DNA of 22,400 nt from Chara braunii. Taxonomy: Eukaryota; Streptophyta; Charophyceae; Charales; Characeae. The stretch spans positions 634,789 through 657,188 of the forward strand of contig BFEA01000001.1 of assembly GCA_003427395.1 (NCBI GenBank), given 5' to 3'. Below are positions 20,177-22,400 of this stretch, one piece after another. The notes beneath the pieces were generated by a model. It worked only from the letters and a program-made list of their open reading frames with translations. It was not told the origin of the DNA and did no database searches. The position numbers were made by a program, and so were the translations under genes. Within the stretch, counting starts at the first letter, position 1. Each line of letters starts with the position of its first letter.

Positions 20177-20984
20177 ATGAACCAGCATCGACTCTCTACA
20201 TTCACGTTGTTGTCGGACTTCCCTCCTTTGAGACAGTCTCCCCTTCTTCCACAACTATCCTACAGAGTTAGGGCAATCCCGATACCCATTCCAGACGAGT
20301 GGAGGTGGACAAAGTGGTTGGAGGCCTTCGTGGCAATCAACTTTTGCTTGTTGAAGGTTGCATTTCGGTGATATGAGTCGATTGATGAGAACGACAATGA
20401 CGAGGAAGTCGAGCTGCTGATTATCCAAGCGTGGAGGACGGACGTGGAAGGGGAATTGTTGGGACTTCTATTTGGAGAGGTGGGAACCAATCATCTTGAG
20501 TCGATCACAGGGAACTGCTGGTTCTCCTCGCGCAACTCCTCGACGACCTGCCCCTGGACATCATCTACTGCAACGATTACATTTCGGAGCACGCGACTCT
20601 AGAGCTGACGTTGACGCCGCAGCTGTTGTGGACGCGTTGTACCGAGTACGACGATCAAGACTGCTACCACCCTTCAACTGACAAGTACTTGGATCCGGAG
20701 GAGATAATCGATTCAAACTTCTAGTAGTGGTCGAGTCGTGGGGCGAAGAGGAGGAGAGTGTTGAATCAGGATCTAGTGACCCTGATTACAGTGGGCATTC
20801 GGAAGAAGAACGTGCGGCGGCAAACGAGGAGGCGGAGAAACGAGCAAAAGAGCGCGCCAAAGGAAAGCGGCCCCTCCCTCAAACGACATCTGACGATCCT
20901 ACACGGGATCTCGATCTGCCAAAAAAAGAAGAAGAGTGCGATGGCGGTGCCACAGGGGCAGAATGTAGCCTAAGGCAAGGCTGA
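20177..20984 (+). pseudogene. Broken post-integrase reading frame, acidic C-terminus, unrecognised
   Basis: One frame from 20177 reads EWRWTKWLEAFVAINFCLL, meets TGA at 20369-20371, and stays open to about 20510 through YESIDENDNDEEVELLIIQ and GELLGLLFGEVGTNHLESI. After a frameshift near 20500-20515 it reads LLDDLPLDIIYCNDYI and TPQLLWTRC to a stop at about 20722. A further frame, 20727-20984, is strongly charged: WGEEEESVESGSSDPDYSG, a Glu/Ala/Lys-rich helix, KGKRPLP and a Lys/Glu end. Each piece looks like protein in only one frame. Its position, after integrase and before the 3' LTR, is where some plant gypsy lineages carry an extra ORF. I recognise no domain and do not assign a function. 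Confidence 0.5.
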
Positions 20985-21786
20985 AGTCCCTCTCCCACTC
21001 CCTTCGCCCGCGCCGCAATTCGCCTGCGTTGAAATGTTGGCGATCGGTTGACGTCCCCGGTCATTATCCCCCCGTCCCCTTGATTACCTCACCCTCCGGG
21101 CCTCCGCCAGATCGAGAACCACCCGCCATTTCCCAACACCTGGCACCCCTTCCCCCCTTTCCCCCTTCCTTGTTCCATCAATACTACGCTACTTGCCTCA
21201 TATGTGATGTTCTCCCCCACCCGACTACACAGTCCCTTGTCCCCTTTTTCTGCCTCCACATCCTCCTCTTCAGCGTGGCATGACGAGACTTCAATAACAT
21301 TGAAGTATACTGCCAAAATATGGGGACAATCCCCGTCTGCAATCGTCACGAGCAGTTTCGCACGGCCCTTCTGTGCACCCTCCGTACCCTCTATCCCGAC
21401 TACCTCGCCTCCCTCGTCAATCGCAATCGTTGCTTCCCTCGCATCCATCGATTGTTGTGATATGCGGCTATCCCCACCGGGGTGCGATCGCTGGCCCGCT
21501 TCCTCCCTCCGCTTCTCCAATCCCATCCTTCGCCCCCCCCCCCCCTCTGTACTGAGAGTGCCAGCTCAACCAAGACAACAACAACAATGACAAGGATAGC
21601 GGCATGGGCGACCACAAGGAAGCGACGAAGATCGGGCTTCAAGAGCAAATTCCATATCGGCGCCTCAGTCGTCTTCTTTTTCTTCATCTCCTCCTCCCTG
21701 TCTCTCCTTCCCTTCTCTTGCATACATGGACATGCAGCATGCAAGCAGGAGCTTGCATAAGATTGGAACCCCCTGGGCGTCATACA
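20985..21786 (+). other. Region before the 3' LTR, possible decayed coding, no clear polypurine tract
   Basis: The first 200 bases are C-rich and unremarkable. From 21284 a plus-strand frame reads QFRTALLCTLRTLYPDYLAS, has a TGA near 21457, and continues open to 21760 with a basic patch RKRRR, the hydrophobic stretch ASVVFFFFISSSLSLLPF and a Cys-containing tail. A different plus frame (21204-21590) and a minus frame (21526-21089) are also open, so coding is uncertain. Immediately before the LTR at 21787 there is no purine run of the sort used to prime plus-strand synthesis. Confidence 0.35.
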
Positions 21787-22267
21787 TGTGACGAACTACT
21801 TTCTGTTTCGCACGACTTCTGCGCAATTGCATTTTGGGGGGTGGGAGGAGGGGCATGATCCAATTACACAAGTACCCCCATTCTTTTCCCCCTTTTCCTT
21901 GTTTTGAGAAAACTTGGTCCCATCGCGTTTGGTAGTTAGAACGCGCCTTAGTGAGCGTGGAAATAGCGGTTGAGGCGGGCTCTTTCTTTTTCTGTTGGGA
22001 ACGGGGAAGGGAACTTTGTCGTGGTCATCGCGCGGGAAAGTCTTTTTTAATTTTGAAATGCTGGGGAAAATACGGGAATAATAAGAATTAGGACTTTAAT
22101 TAGATTAGGATGTTGGGGTCGTCGTATTTTCTGTTTGGTAATACTTCTCTCTCCATTGACTATTTGTGCCTTTCCAATCTCCCTTTTCCTGACGCGGGTG
22201 GAACCGCGCTGGCCCCTTTCGATGGCTGTGTTTGAGCCCGTCGTCTTTGCTGTAGCTTACGTCCACG

Positions 22268-22299
<32 letters not shown>

Positions 22300-22352
22300 C
22301 CTGTCGATATCACCGCAGCCTCGTTGGTCGTCTTTGCTGTAGCTTCGTCCAC

Positions 22353-22400
<48 letters not shown>
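21787..22400 (+). repeat. 3' LTR, first 614 bases
   Basis: It begins TGTGACGAACTACTTTCTG and aligns with the 5' LTR from 13486 over about 350 bases, sharing blocks such as GGTAGTTAGAACGCGCC and TTTTGAAATGCTGG, with scattered substitutions that indicate an old insertion. From about 22140 it no longer matches the 5' copy and contains CT-rich sequence. The remainder lies outside the window. Confidence 0.85.
22235..22400 (+). repeat. Tandem duplication ending in (CT)n tracts
   Basis: GTCGTCTTTGCTGTAGCTT, CGTCCACG and then a CT run occurs at about 22240-22298 and again from about 22327 to the window end, about 87 bp apart. The CT runs are about 30 bases and at least 47 bases long, and the second runs off the edge. 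Confidence 0.88.

Larger units (their letters stand above)
13486..22400 (+). mobile_element. Ty3/gypsy LTR retrotransposon, decayed, right end outside the window
   Basis: The order is 5' LTR (from 13486), primer-binding site (15212), gag (15359), reverse transcriptase, RNase H, integrase with a GPY/F-like module (to 19688), extra sequence of about 2.1 kb, and the beginning of a 3' LTR (21787). RT-RH before integrase identifies Ty3/gypsy rather than copia. From one LTR start to the next is 8,301 bp. I see no chromodomain after integrase, no DTGA-type protease motif and no CCHC zinc knuckle in gag. Many stops and at least four frameshifts make it non-autonomous. The target-site duplication cannot be checked because the right end is not included. 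Confidence 0.92.

Overview
This window reads as repeat-rich, non-genic DNA from a land plant or related streptophyte. The evidence is a plant-type L1-like LINE (ORF1 with a DUF4283-like region and zinc-knuckle-like motif, ORF2 with a zf-RVT C-terminus), a large Ty3/gypsy LTR retrotransposon with an initiator-Met tRNA primer-binding site, and long (CT)n microsatellites. The species cannot be told from the sequence; a non-flowering plant is only a guess. I see no convincing host gene, rRNA, tRNA or CRISPR array.

Layout. (1) 1-470: an uninterrupted minus-strand reading frame of about 155 codons that runs off the left edge, probably part of another retroelement or a gene. (2) 474 to at least 7830, minus strand: a LINE with its poly(A) tail (a 30-nt T run), 3' UTR, ORF2 (endonuclease, reverse transcriptase, zf-RVT) and a long ORF1, all broken by stops and frameshifts. 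Its 5' end probably lies between 7831 and about 8860. (3) 7831-13485: no supported gene. It holds a LINE leader or flank, a short direct repeat, a roughly 51-bp minisatellite whose units carry inverted repeats, a 160-bp (CT)n tract with one ambiguous base, a 62-bp tandem duplication, a 304-bp tandem duplication, a (CCCCTTA)n array and diverged satellite-like repeats. (4) 13486 to the right edge, plus strand: a decayed Ty3/gypsy element with 5' LTR, PBS, gag, RT, RNase H, integrase with GPY/F-like module, about 2.1 kb of extra sequence with broken reading frames, and the start of the 3' LTR.

In the intact LINE, ORF1 would bind RNA and ORF2 would nick the target and prime reverse transcription on it. 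In the intact LTR element, gag would form the particle and pol would copy and insert the element. Neither copy can now make its full proteins. Many in-frame stops sit where related families have Trp, Arg or Gln codons, as expected from decay of methylated cytosines. The least explained parts are the charged post-integrase reading frame in the LTR element (about 20177-20984) and the open frame at 1-470.
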